NCBI GenBank assembly: GCA_019695305.1
Contig: JAIBAG010000002.1
Coordinates: 62,001-126,000, forward strand
Source of the DNA: a bacterium
GTDB lineage: Bacteria > UBA10199 > JAIBAG01
Reading direction: 5' to 3'
Length of the DNA: 64,000 nucleotides
The notes beneath the pieces are model-generated. The model was not told where the DNA came from. It did no database searches and saw only the letters and a list, made by a program, of their open reading frames with translations. Positions 55,001 through 62,520 of the stretch are shown in pieces (the first letter of the stretch is position 1; every line of letters begins with the position of its first letter). A program made the position numbers and the translations under genes.

Positions 55001-55478
55001 GAGATGGGCTGAAGAAGGAATAGCTCCAGATACTGCTGCAGGAGCTAGAGTTGCAAGACCTAGCCGTGAATCCGATACTGCAAACTCAGTCAACACAGGT
55101 TTTACACCAAGCGAAATAATAGTGACTACCGCAGTTGGCTCCGCCATGGGGGCAGCAGCAGTAGCAGGCAGTGCAGCGGGCTATTACACCTACCAAAGTT
55201 GGCAAAATGAAGAGACAACTCAAATAAACGAATTCATCGAGTTCTATAAACCAGGTAAGGTTGTATCAATTAAGCTCGATCCTGCACAGAATACATTACA
55301 AAGCGGGTGGGTAATACTTGGAATTCAAAGCGAACAACAAATAATATTGGTAGGTCAATTAATTGAAAGCCAAGAAGCTCCTGAAAATGCAACAGTGACA
55401 ACAATAGGCAACAAAAAGTACTACACATTTTACCTTGATAGGAATCAGGTTTTTGTGATGGCTGATGACATTCAATAG
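52086..55478 (+). CDS. Unknown 1130-residue protein with hydrophobic segments
   Basis: No family recognised. Residues 1 to about 360 are soluble and helical. About 375-410 (ARMVVSLAAAYALAPAYGV, AVGGGLVQWG) and about 445-545 (STAAGMVGAGIV, AALAAAMGAGGALLG) are Gly/Ala-rich hydrophobic parts. A beta-type region (NRIIGILRVSGGTYRKGQDV) is near 750. A Pro/Ala-rich linker follows, then three short copies of a pattern IWxxDELRALxE (RIWTQDELRAL, RIFSKEQLDAA, GIWRIDDLRRW). A final hydrophobic hairpin (VGSAMGAAAVAGSAAGYYT) is at about 1010. No signal peptide. The layout resembles large translocated or toxin-like proteins, but that is only impression. Sigma-28-like promoter. Confidence 0.78.
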   Translation: MTTSLSYSDLNLPQNLEMLSYDEFQNWLLDPFSNSTQLGMREQFELTQAIQHAFSGYMIGRPSPEEFMAVLATIPGFQKTSLGSGTWMNLSHYTDHLAPTPSFTSPQVESRYRQEAQRTEQADIQQQPQIAFNRLKDLALTQLTAGKADFESKLSPQKGVSPITVHLFAAFLRGYFSNNPMQSYHNIEAILNAYNLPGSGIQRMQVILETQNALRQALHTLNPDQRKILKEFMGDVSETLTPQEIALAPVETDLSGIVLDLLNDNLPIRANLAQFENSSHNQDIIRPLFIRAKSQIEETIQSVESFTDPHYLYDVLCFFESTPGRARALETLGLSENDLTLAKESEEKPHNMSASTWTLARLITQRASNVQNLYYLCVGARMVVSLAAAYALAPAYGVAFAVGGGLVQWGLEARDAAAQRQMQEALYYSGGEANGLTSLESVESRRGYETGTHIAGLTSTAAGMVGAGIVYKDPGLIIPAIKEATQSGIEGGITAVADPRVWATENPERNIAERAALAAAMGAGGALLGRSLRRAIETSATARVARVPALENHLPGLPASKLIELEELAQANPHTEISILKTTHHDGSITYELRPGKKDETSSTTFGDNEDAGGIDEFFGTEFIGHVQPGQSMPSVIDFKIFIARALNEAERKNESQSFTHTVLSRNNQGQWTSQKFTITANQNGNVELNNYGNSVLNNSFEQALNEVVPNDAGRMAASPDNPENGTGRNLEPTLPDDATPQGSSARPNRIIGILRVSGGTYRKGQDVKVFLNDKWETMHIMGHNRDAQTVLLRPTNDDAVSGKDLTVPENIFSSWQKGDPEIFAVPPPRNAPAGALSAPPPAITPPKPRERWVAIPHAAAPEPVVPAALADKRPTRIRVRTPSSEISSSATNTAAPPTTSVDLNKKRIWTQDELRALSEKDAITDPTPTRIFSKEQLDAARAAAASSDTEDTLPAGNTSDHAGIWRIDDLRRWAEEGIAPDTAAGARVARPSRESDTANSVNTGFTPSEIIVTTAVGSAMGAAAVAGSAAGYYTYQSWQNEETTQINEFIEFYKPGKVVSIKLDPAQNTLQSGWVILGIQSEQQIILVGQLIESQEAPENATVTTIGNKKYYTFYLDRNQVFVMADDIQ

Positions 55479-55480
55479 GC

Positions 55481-55502
55481 AGGTAAATTACCTGCGGGTC
55501 GT
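55481..55502. terminator. Hairpin between convergent genes
   Basis: GCAGGTAA and TTACCTGC form a short perfect palindrome about 5 bases past the stop of the 1130-residue gene and before the convergent enoyl-CoA hydratase-like gene. There is no T-run, so termination is uncertain. Confidence 0.4.
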
Positions 55503-55516
55503 CAACGCTTAACAGG

Positions 55517-56188
55517 CTACAGACCTGCACGCGCTATCAAATCCCTTTTTAACCCCTGTTTAATAGCCCAATACGTGGCTCTATTTTTACCGGCCAACAC
55601 AGTGGCCATCTCCATGGTTTTTCCCCACAGTTCCGCTTCAGGAAAAGCACCGTCCACAATTTGTTTTGCGGCCGCTTCACCACCACCAATGCGCCGCCCG
55701 GTGTAGGCTAAATCGTTAAGCGCTTGTTTGTTGGGCAAAAGCTGAATGATACCCTGCATCACATCGGTAAACGGAATATTAATATCCACTTCGGGGAAAC
55801 AAAAAAATCCTTTATCGGAACGCATGAATTTAAAATCGAATCCACACGAGAGTATAGCCCCGCCACCAAAAGCATGGCCGCTGATATTGGCAATGGTGGG
55901 CACACGGAGAGTAGCCCATTTATACAGCATTTTATCGATGAGCGGTTTAAACGTGTTGATATAATCCCCAGGCTGCGTCATGAGCCATTCTAGATTAATA
56001 CCATTACACCAAAATTTGGGATCGGAACTTGTAAGCACCACACAGGTATCATCGCTACTTTTTTCAATTTCTTCCAAAACAGCAATGTGCTCGCGCAACA
56101 CGGCATCGGTAAAGGTATTGGCGGTTTTGCCATCGTTCATGGTAACAACAGTAACTTTTCCTTCTTTGGTAACGTTTAAGACAGACAT
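55517..56188 (-). CDS. Enoyl-CoA hydratase/isomerase family protein
   Basis: A 223-residue crotonase-fold protein. It shows the oxyanion-hole segments NGINLEWLM and ISGHAFGGGAILSCGFDFKFM, and FCFPEVDINIPF. Its short length and NMNDG-like start fit the enoyl-CoA delta-isomerase branch better than a hydratase, which normally has two conserved Glu; here only one candidate (PEVDI) is evident. It probably acts in fatty-acid oxidation. It is monocistronic; the 56328 gene ends at a strong terminator upstream. Confidence 0.87.
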   Translation of the reverse strand: MSVLNVTKEGKVTVVTMNDGKTANTFTDAVLREHIAVLEEIEKSSDDTCVVLTSSDPKFWCNGINLEWLMTQPGDYINTFKPLIDKMLYKWATLRVPTIANISGHAFGGGAILSCGFDFKFMRSDKGFFCFPEVDINIPFTDVMQGIIQLLPNKQALNDLAYTGRRIGGGEAAAKQIVDGAFPEAELWGKTMEMATVLAGKNRATYWAIKQGLKRDLIARAGL

Positions 56189-56254
56189 GCAACTCTCCTA
56201 TTTAAGTTTTGATTTTTTTATCTGATTTAGACGGAATGTCAAACGCGAATAAAA

Positions 56255-56284
56255 TGAAAAAGGGCGTTCTTTTGGAACGCCCTT
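56255..56284 (-). terminator. Rho-independent terminator of the 60-residue gene
   Basis: On the minus strand GGGCGTTC (56282-56275), a 5-base loop and GAACGCCC (56269-56262) form an eight-base stem followed by a T-run. It lies 44 bases after the stop of the small gene at 56328. Confidence 0.88.
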
Positions 56285-56327
56285 CTTCTCTTAAGGAGAT
56301 ACAACAAAAATTTTACGGGTAAAGATT

Positions 56328-56510
56328 TTACCCGTCGTTAGCGGCCTTGGTATGCTGCACCATGATGGCAATATCGTTGGTTAAGGTGCGCTGGTTTTGG
56401 CCCATGAGGCTGTTAAAAAATTCTACAATCTGGTCTTCGGTACGTTGGGTTTTTACAAAGTTACGGATCACGCGGATGGTTTCGATCCAATTTTCAACAG
56501 TTTCATTCAT
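56328..56510 (-). CDS. Small 60-residue helical protein of unknown function
   Basis: I do not recognise this protein. It is all-helical in appearance (ENWIETIRVIRNFVKTQRTED, read as two helices), without signal or membrane segment. Support comes from the AAGGGGATTGC ribosome-site region before ATG 56510 and the strong terminator right after, which make it look like an independent expressed unit. Confidence 0.65.
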   Translation of the reverse strand: MNETVENWIETIRVIRNFVKTQRTEDQIVEFFNSLMGQNQRTLTNDIAIMVQHTKAANDG

Positions 56511-56758
56511 GCAATCCCCTTCCCTTTTTAAAGCCTTCCTCCCTCTCTATTACAAGTTACGTGCCACACCCTCATTCGAGGGTTTATTATTTAAATATTT
56601 GATTTTTAATGATTTTTTTAAACGCAGCGCGTAAGGTTCACACGGAGATGGTAAAGAATGACGTCAAAGAATTGTCCTAGGGGAAAAAAGATTCTCTTCA
56701 AAATGAAAGGCTAAAACATCCAATCTCAAAAATAAGCCAGCAAAAGCACCAGGCCTAT
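56511..56758. other. Non-coding stretch before the composite hairpin
   Basis: The 416-base gap between the 60-residue gene and rlmN holds the composite hairpin at 56759-56905. The remaining 248 bases are AT-rich and must include the small gene's promoter. I see no gene or RNA fold in them that I would defend. Confidence 0.5.
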
Positions 56759-56905
56759 GGTGTTTCTTTTTAAATTTTTTAAAAATGTGCGACCTGCCTT
56801 AAAAGGGCTTACCCCCCACCACCCAAAGGACTTTCTTTCAGAAACGGTAAGCCCGTCATCTCATAGATAGTCTCCACATTTTTAAAAAATTTAAAAAGAA
56901 ACACC
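56759..56905. repeat. Composite hairpin element with 31-base terminal inverted arms
   Basis: Arms 56759-56789 and 56875-56905 are perfectly complementary and AT-rich. The 85-base interior holds a nested pair GGGCTTACC / GGTAAGCCC. Layout and interior length match the element at 2465-2628 (38-base arms, 88-base interior, nested GTCCCCAC pair), though the arm sequences differ. It lies just after the rlmN stop codon, as the other lies just after the CPBP gene. Confidence 0.8.
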
Positions 56906-56926
56906 GGAGGGCGGTCTAGCAAAACT

Positions 56927-58093
56927 CTAAACCAGTTCGGAGGGAGCAGGCTGATACCCACTATCGGGTTTAATGAATTCGGCTTTATTGGTGGCGAGCT
57001 GCCCGCAAGCCCCCAAAATATCACGACCACGCGAGCGACGTATATTAGCCACAAATCCTTTATCAAGCAGAATTTTCTGAAATTTAAAAATCCAGGCATC
57101 GGGCGGGCGTTTAAAGGGTGAATCGGGCGATTCGTTAAAAGGGATAAGGTTAATTTTGGCCTTCATTTCGCCCAAAAGTTTAACAAGCCTCTTTGCATCA
57201 TCCAGCGAATCGTTCACTCCATGCAACATCACATATTCAAAAGTAATACGGTTACGTTTGGGTAACGTCATGCGCTTACAAGCACCCAAGAGATCTTTAA
57301 TGGGAAACTTTTTATTGATGGGCATGATGGCATCTCTCACTTCATCAGTCGTCGCATTAAGCGAAATAGCCAGTTTTACCGGTGTGGCATCACCAAATTT
57401 TTCAATCTGAGGCGCGATTCCCGAGGTAGAAACCGTAATATGCTGACGTGAAAAATTATAGCAATCTTGGTCGAGAAGAATCTCGAGAGAAGCATAAAGA
57501 TTTTTAGTATTAGCCAGCGGCTCGCCCATGCCCATAAAAACCAAATTGGTAATACGTTTATCGGCACCCACATCACGCGCCACAGCACCCACCTGATCAA
57601 CAATTTCAAAAATACTTAAGTTGCGCTTTAAACCCATCTGGGCGGTTAAACAAAATTTACAATCCATGGCGCATCCCACTTGAGACGACACACACAGCGT
57701 ATTGCGTCCTTCGGAGGGGATAAAAACCGATTCCACGGTAGAACCATCGGTCATTTCCAGCAAATATTTGCGGGTTCCATCGGATGATTGCTGATAAGTC
57801 ATTACCGGTATGCGTGGGATCTCAAAGTTTTCTTTTAAAAGATCACGTACTTCTTTTTTAATGTTGGTCATCTCATCAAAAGAAGCCACCTGCTTTTGAT
57901 AAAGCCATTTTTTTACTTGGAGCGCCCGATATCCTTCAAGCCCAAGCTCTTTAAATTTCTCTGTCAGCTCCGGAAGGCTTAAGGCCTTTATGTTTATCTT
58001 TATAGGGGCTCGCGTCGCCCCCTCCACCGGCAAAGCCGACTGGAGCCTCCCCTTCAACGCCCCTTTGGGGCTTGTTAAATTAGTTTTTTCCAC
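56927..58093 (-). CDS. rlmN: 23S rRNA (adenine-C2)-methyltransferase RlmN (also tRNA)
   Basis: Radical-SAM methyltransferase that methylates C2 of A2503 in 23S rRNA and of A37 in some tRNAs. The 388-residue protein has the cluster motif GCAMDCKFCLT (CxxxCxxC), the GEPLANTKN and VNL/ISLNATTDEVRDAIMP motifs and the acceptor Cys near the C-terminus (DILGACGQL). The N-terminal extension (SPKGALKGRLQSALPVEGATR) is encoded by a GC-rich palindromic stretch and looks like a repeat inserted in frame, or the true start is downstream. The gene is followed by the composite hairpin. Confidence 0.95.
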   Translation of the reverse strand: MEKTNLTSPKGALKGRLQSALPVEGATRAPIKINIKALSLPELTEKFKELGLEGYRALQVKKWLYQKQVASFDEMTNIKKEVRDLLKENFEIPRIPVMTYQQSSDGTRKYLLEMTDGSTVESVFIPSEGRNTLCVSSQVGCAMDCKFCLTAQMGLKRNLSIFEIVDQVGAVARDVGADKRITNLVFMGMGEPLANTKNLYASLEILLDQDCYNFSRQHITVSTSGIAPQIEKFGDATPVKLAISLNATTDEVRDAIMPINKKFPIKDLLGACKRMTLPKRNRITFEYVMLHGVNDSLDDAKRLVKLLGEMKAKINLIPFNESPDSPFKRPPDAWIFKFQKILLDKGFVANIRRSRGRDILGACGQLATNKAEFIKPDSGYQPAPSELV

Positions 58094-58134
58094 AAGACGG
58101 GCACCATAGCCAATATATGAGGGGTTTGTAAAGA

Positions 58135-58249
58135 GTAACCCACCCCTTTCCCCTCCCTTAACCTACCCCAAAGGGGCCACTTCGAGGAGGGAGGGGAACT
58201 TACTTAGCCCCTCCCCCTTAGATTAAGGGGGAGGACGGGAGGGGGTTAC
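58135..58249. repeat. Dispersed GC-rich palindromic repeat, copy B
   Basis: It starts GTAACCCACCCC and ends GGGGGTTAC. It is the inverse-orientation relative of the copy at 43241-43333, with a longer middle (CCCCAAAGGGGCC). It lies between the divergent rlmN and CPXCG genes. Confidence 0.75.
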
Positions 58250-58313
58250 TCACCCGGATTCGTAACCTGTGGATTTTTGTTGATTTTTAGTAGGTATCGT
58301 TGTTTCTGAAACC

Positions 58314-58496
58314 ATGAACGAAGAACTATTCGTCCAATGCCCTTATTGTTGGGAATCTTTTGCTGTTGAACCCGAAGCAGTGGATGGCGTTGTGGAGTAT
58401 GTGGAAGATTGCCATGTATGCTGCAACCCCATTGTGATCACTATTCGTTATTCCGAAAATGGGAGCGAAGTGACCGCCACCCGCGAGAATGATTAA
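58314..58496 (+). CDS. CPXCG motif Cys-rich small protein
   Basis: A 60-residue protein of the CPXCG family: Cys9-Pro-Tyr-Cys12 (here CPYC, Gly replaced by Trp) and Cys33-x-x-Cys36, probably a zinc knuckle. Function unknown in the family. It slightly overlaps or abuts the nuclease gene and may be co-transcribed. Confidence 0.82.
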   Translation: MNEELFVQCPYCWESFAVEPEAVDGVVEYVEDCHVCCNPIVITIRYSENGSEVTATREND

Positions 58497-58500
58497 TACC

Positions 58501-59019
58501 ATGAAAGGACTTATGCGTTTTATTTTTATCTGTTTATTACTTGTGAGTTTTAATGTGCAAGCAGCCGACTGGAAAAATTTTAAATATACCGTTTACCGCG
58601 TAAGCGACGGCGACACCATTACCGCCACCGATGGCAATGTACGCTTTAATGTGCGTATTGCAGGCATGGACGCCCCGGAAAAAGCCCAGCAATATGGCAA
58701 AGTGGCTTCCATGAAAATGAGGGAACTGTTAGATAATAAGGAAATTCAAATAGAACCCGTAGCCAGTGGGCGCGACATGTATGGCCGTGTTTTAGCAAAA
58801 GTGTATGTAAATGGAAAGGAAGTGGCTTTAAATTTAATTGAAGAAGGCTATGCCACCTACTACCGCCCCAAGTGTGAGGATTATCCGGCAAACGATAAAA
58901 ATTACGATTACGACCCCAGGCCCTATGTAGAGGCCGAAAAAAAGGCGCGCGCCAATAAACTAAATTTTTGGAGCGTAAAAGGCCCTCTCCCATGCGAATT
59001 TAGAAAAAGTAAAAAATAA
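58501..59019 (+). CDS. Thermonuclease-family secreted nuclease (SNase-like)
   Basis: A 172-residue secreted nuclease. A signal peptide MKGLMRFIFICLLLVSFNVQA is followed by the SNase fold: VSDGDTITATDG, VRIAGMDAPE with the catalytic Arg and Asp, Glu nearby (PEKAQQYG), and the second catalytic Arg in GRDMYGRVLAKVYV. ATG 58501 fits the signal peptide better than the ATG at 58489 that overlaps the previous gene. Release of DNA-derived nutrients is likely; Sec then possibly type II secretion is inferred from the adjacent gsp genes. Confidence 0.88.
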   Translation: MKGLMRFIFICLLLVSFNVQAADWKNFKYTVYRVSDGDTITATDGNVRFNVRIAGMDAPEKAQQYGKVASMKMRELLDNKEIQIEPVASGRDMYGRVLAKVYVNGKEVALNLIEEGYATYYRPKCEDYPANDKNYDYDPRPYVEAEKKARANKLNFWSVKGPLPCEFRKSKK

Positions 59020-59020
59020 G

Positions 59021-60184
59021 TTATTCTTCAGCATCGGCATCGCTGGGCACATCTTCGGTTGGGGGTGGTTCTAGAGGTTCTTCATGCACCACCGGAGGCG
59101 GGATTTCTCCGTTAGTATTGGAAGGCTTGTTGCGTACCCTAAACGATGGAGCTGGCATAGCAGGTTTTTCAACAGTCTCTTCCGGCGGCGGTGGTGGTGC
59201 CGTTTTGGTAGGAACCGTAGGTGGTGGCAAAGGCTCTTCTTCTTCAACCGGTCCCGAATTACCGCCAGCCATACCTGTTAAATCGAATGTACCAATCAAA
59301 ACGCGTGGTCGCGACAAACTTCCCGAAATATTAAGAGGATAAGAACCATCTTCCAATTTTTGTTTATCTATCAAAACTGCTATAGGAAAAGCCGACTTTA
59401 CCTTTTCAGAAAAATTAAAATTACCCGATACATTAGCTCTCATAAGCGTTGGTTTTTTATTAAGCATAAGTCGCCCTTTTAAATCGAGCATCACATCGGG
59501 TCCGGGAATTTTAAACGATTCAATTTCTAATTTCCCTTTAGCCATATTCATTTTTAAAACAACGTCTTGAGCATCCGCTAAAGACAAATCGGGAAAATCT
59601 AAATCAAAACCAGGCATAGGAGTAATTTTAAAGGGAGTAGCTGTAAGCTTTTTAATTTTTAAATCAATTTTACCTTCATTTTTATTAATTTGATCGGCAT
59701 ACAAATCGAGATCAATACTGCCGTTTAACGTACCTTCTACACCAGTACCCAAATACTTTTTAAGAATGAGCATTTCACCCAAAGGAAAATTTGAAATTTT
59801 TACATCCAGTTCACTTTCCGTTTTAGAAGCCGTAATATCGCCTTCAAGAGAGCCCTTTTTTGATCCCCCTACAAAAGAAGCCTCTAGCCTGCCAGTCAAA
59901 AGCGGAAAATAATGAATCCCCACTTTTAATTCATCAAAACCTACTATCACTACATCGGCACCTTTTTCTTCGGTGTGCACCTGAAAATTAGTAAATTTTG
60001 TTTTAAAAATTATACCCGGGGCAATTTTTTCAACTGTAATACGGTATTTACCGCCCGACTGTTGTTCTACACGGGTGAGCAGGTTTTGAATAATAGGTTC
60101 AAAGGGAAAGTATAAAAATAAAAATAAAAAAAAGAAAAAAATACCGGCAACAATGTTGAGTGTCCACACAACAAGCTTATTCAC
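59021..60184 (-). CDS. gspN: Type II secretion system protein GspN (AsmA-like)
   Basis: A 387-residue bitopic protein: an N-terminal helix (VVWTLNIVAGIFFFFLFLFLYFPF, read in part), then a long periplasmic beta-rich region, then a Pro/Glu-rich tail. It matches the GspN/AsmA-like component found with gspK-L-M in delta-type systems. GTG 60184 was chosen because AAGGAG lies 6 bases upstream (60191-60196) and the longer ATG at 60208 lacks a site. The start overlaps gspM by 8 bases. Confidence 0.85.
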   Translation of the reverse strand: MNKLVVWTLNIVAGIFFFFLFLFLYFPFEPIIQNLLTRVEQQSGGKYRITVEKIAPGIIFKTKFTNFQVHTEEKGADVVIVGFDELKVGIHYFPLLTGRLEASFVGGSKKGSLEGDITASKTESELDVKISNFPLGEMLILKKYLGTGVEGTLNGSIDLDLYADQINKNEGKIDLKIKKLTATPFKITPMPGFDLDFPDLSLADAQDVVLKMNMAKGKLEIESFKIPGPDVMLDLKGRLMLNKKPTLMRANVSGNFNFSEKVKSAFPIAVLIDKQKLEDGSYPLNISGSLSRPRVLIGTFDLTGMAGGNSGPVEEEEPLPPPTVPTKTAPPPPPEETVEKPAMPAPSFRVRNKPSNTNGEIPPPVVHEEPLEPPPTEDVPSDADAEE

Positions 60185-60773
60185 CGGTTTCTCCTTCTTT
60201 GGGAACAATAGAGGTAATTTGAAAACGCGCCATAATTTCGTCGCGCTTACGATAATCGGTGGAGATTTCCATTTTTTTAACTAATACAGCCGACTTAGAA
60301 TTAGACTCTAACGCATACAAAAATGAAACAAGCTGATCTAAACTAACTTTTGACAATACCCCTTCAACTCCCTCCTCATCAAAATAATCACCGGTATCAA
60401 TAGGAAGAGGCGTCAATTTTTGCATATTGTCCTTAAGCCCAGCCTCGTTAGCCATCGACTCTACAATAGTAACCAGAGAACCACCTCTTTTTGACTTTGA
60501 AATTTCATCTTTAAGGACTGCCAGCTCTTCCTTTACATGCTGGTACTCATTCATTTTTTCCATCAAACCAACCTGATTTTTTTTATCTTTATTATATTTG
60601 GTTTCAAGTTTAGAAATTTTTGATGAGGCACAAGTTACCGGCAAAACCAGTAAAATAAGGCATAAAAAGGCAATCCCAATAATAACAAAAATCTGCTCAC
60701 GCTCTTCTAAATTTAAAAAGCTATTGTACAGATCATCGGTTTTAAAGCGCTCTAACAGCGAATATTTGGCCAT
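60177..60773 (-). CDS. gspM: Type II secretion system protein GspM
   Basis: A 198-residue inner-membrane protein with one helix near residues 28-50 (VIIGIAFLCLILLVLPV), a coiled coil, and a small ferredoxin-like periplasmic domain. Order after gspL and before gspN supports the assignment. It touches gspL (TGA/ATG overlap of one base). GspM anchors GspL in the assembly platform. Confidence 0.86.
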   Translation of the reverse strand: MAKYSLLERFKTDDLYNSFLNLEEREQIFVIIGIAFLCLILLVLPVTCASSKISKLETKYNKDKKNQVGLMEKMNEYQHVKEELAVLKDEISKSKRGGSLVTIVESMANEAGLKDNMQKLTPLPIDTGDYFDEEGVEGVLSKVSLDQLVSFLYALESNSKSAVLVKKMEISTDYRKRDEIMARFQITSIVPKEGETGE

Positions 60774-62440
60774 TATTCTTCGTCTCCTTTTTGGGCCGTC
60801 TTTTTGCCTTCAGGTTCAGTTTTAGGAGTTGGGGGTTCTTCTCCCACCTTAATATCCATAGAAAGAGAAAAACGTATTTCATCGCGCAAACCCTTTTCAA
60901 CCCGGATAGTTGATATATTGGCAAATAATGAAGACGTTGCTAACAGTTCTTTCATTTTATCTACAGCTTCAAACGATACTGTACGCCCTTCAAGCCGCAC
61001 CTGATTATCGATAATATTGAATTTATCAACATCAATGGCCACATCTTCCTTGGGAGGAAATTTAGAGGACACTTCAAGTAAAATTTCTAACGGTGAAGGT
61101 CCTTCTTTAAGAGCACGTATGGCTTCAAGCTGAGGTTTTAACTCGTTTACACGGCCATTCACAATAGTAAGAAGTTTAGCAACATCACTTTTTTCCTGTC
61201 CTTTTAATTCTTTGGGTAAAAGTTTGATAGCAGCCTTCACAAGAGATGCATTCATAGTTTGAGTACGCGATTGCCAGGTGTAATACGAAAAACCAAAATA
61301 AAAAGCGCCCAACAGAAACAAAACAAAAACCCACACGCCCAATTGCTTAATTTCGCCACCTAATGCTTTAATATCCTTTTTATAAGAAAATTCACCGGTG
61401 CGATAATTAATGGTTGCACCGCGAATTGGATAAATAACACGTAAACTTTGGGCTAACGATAACGGGATAATATCTTTCACTTCGTCTGCATGCGATAGCT
61501 TGTGTGAAACATACTCAAGAGAATCGAGCGTAGTAACATTCATGCGCAAGGCCGATGAAAGCACATCCACCAAACCCGGCAATTTAGACCCACCACCGCA
61601 TAAATACAAACCACCCCATTCTCGTTTGGGGTATACCTGGCCAAAACCCAAATAGGTTTGACGAATGGCAACTATAAGCTCTTCGGCTACTTTTTGGCAC
61701 AACAGCGATATCTGATCGAGTTCATCTTCTCTATTAGATACCTTGCCGCGATCCATTTTTAAACTCTCGGCTTTATCCTGATTCAGACGAAACGCTTTTT
61801 GAATAGCCCGTGTAAAGTTTAACCCGCCAATGGTAATAGTGCGCGCATAGGCCAGTTTATTACCATCCATAATGCATATATTCGTTTTTTTATGGCCAAT
61901 ATCCACCATGGCATACAGGGTATTATCGGGAACCATGGCGGCATTGGCAATAAACGACAAATCAACCATATCAACCCCTACATATTTGGGGTCGAGCCCT
62001 GCAATTTGAAACATGTCTAAAAATTTTACAAAACGAACACGAGGCACATAAGTACACAATACAGTGGAGCGCCCGTTTTGGGACGATAACATATGGTAAT
62101 CCACCATTAAATCTTCCATGGGTAAAGGCACATAGCTTTCCAACTCAAACTCTAGGGTTTGTTCAATTTTTTTGGCATTTGTAAAAGGAAGTTCAATAAT
62201 GCGCGTAGAAACCAGATGAGCTGGAAGACTGGCCGAAATTACATCGGTGGTAAATTCGTTTTTTTCAAAAATATGACGTAGACCGGCACTAACTGCTTCT
62301 TCATACGTTAGGCGGTTATTTTGCTGATTGATCACATGCTCCACAAAACGCACCACTTCAAACTCACCCTTTTGGCGCGTAACCTCACAAACTTTTATTG
62401 AATGGGAACCAATATCGATGCCAACAATGTTTTGAGCCAT
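60773..62440 (-). CDS. gspL: Type II secretion system protein GspL (PilM-like)
   Basis: A 555-residue assembly-platform protein. Residues 1 to about 340 are an actin-like PilM fold (VGIDIGSHSIKVCEV, MVDIGHKKTNICIMDG, LYLCGGGSKLPGLVDVL). A membrane helix lies at about 370-392, and the C-terminal periplasmic part is PilN-like (FNIIDNQVRLEGRTVSFEAVDKM). The fused PilM-PilN arrangement is GspL. It would recruit the ATPase GspE. Confidence 0.9.
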   Translation of the reverse strand: MAQNIVGIDIGSHSIKVCEVTRQKGEFEVVRFVEHVINQQNNRLTYEEAVSAGLRHIFEKNEFTTDVISASLPAHLVSTRIIELPFTNAKKIEQTLEFELESYVPLPMEDLMVDYHMLSSQNGRSTVLCTYVPRVRFVKFLDMFQIAGLDPKYVGVDMVDLSFIANAAMVPDNTLYAMVDIGHKKTNICIMDGNKLAYARTITIGGLNFTRAIQKAFRLNQDKAESLKMDRGKVSNREDELDQISLLCQKVAEELIVAIRQTYLGFGQVYPKREWGGLYLCGGGSKLPGLVDVLSSALRMNVTTLDSLEYVSHKLSHADEVKDIIPLSLAQSLRVIYPIRGATINYRTGEFSYKKDIKALGGEIKQLGVWVFVLFLLGAFYFGFSYYTWQSRTQTMNASLVKAAIKLLPKELKGQEKSDVAKLLTIVNGRVNELKPQLEAIRALKEGPSPLEILLEVSSKFPPKEDVAIDVDKFNIIDNQVRLEGRTVSFEAVDKMKELLATSSLFANISTIRVEKGLRDEIRFSLSMDIKVGEEPPTPKTEPEGKKTAQKGDEE

Positions 62441-62469
62441 GAATAATCCTATATATACAAAAAATAACA

Positions 62470-62520
62470 GCTATTGGATAGCTAAGAAATAGATAATAGG
62501 CGTTCTATTTCTTTAAAAAA
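62470..62520 (-). promoter_or_regulatory. Hairpin between gspK and gspL
   Basis: In the 80-base gap between the two genes, AGAAATAGA and TCTATTTCT form a nine-base stem with a loop of about ten bases. Its place inside the gsp operon suggests 3'-end stabilisation of the upstream message rather than full termination. Confidence 0.4.
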
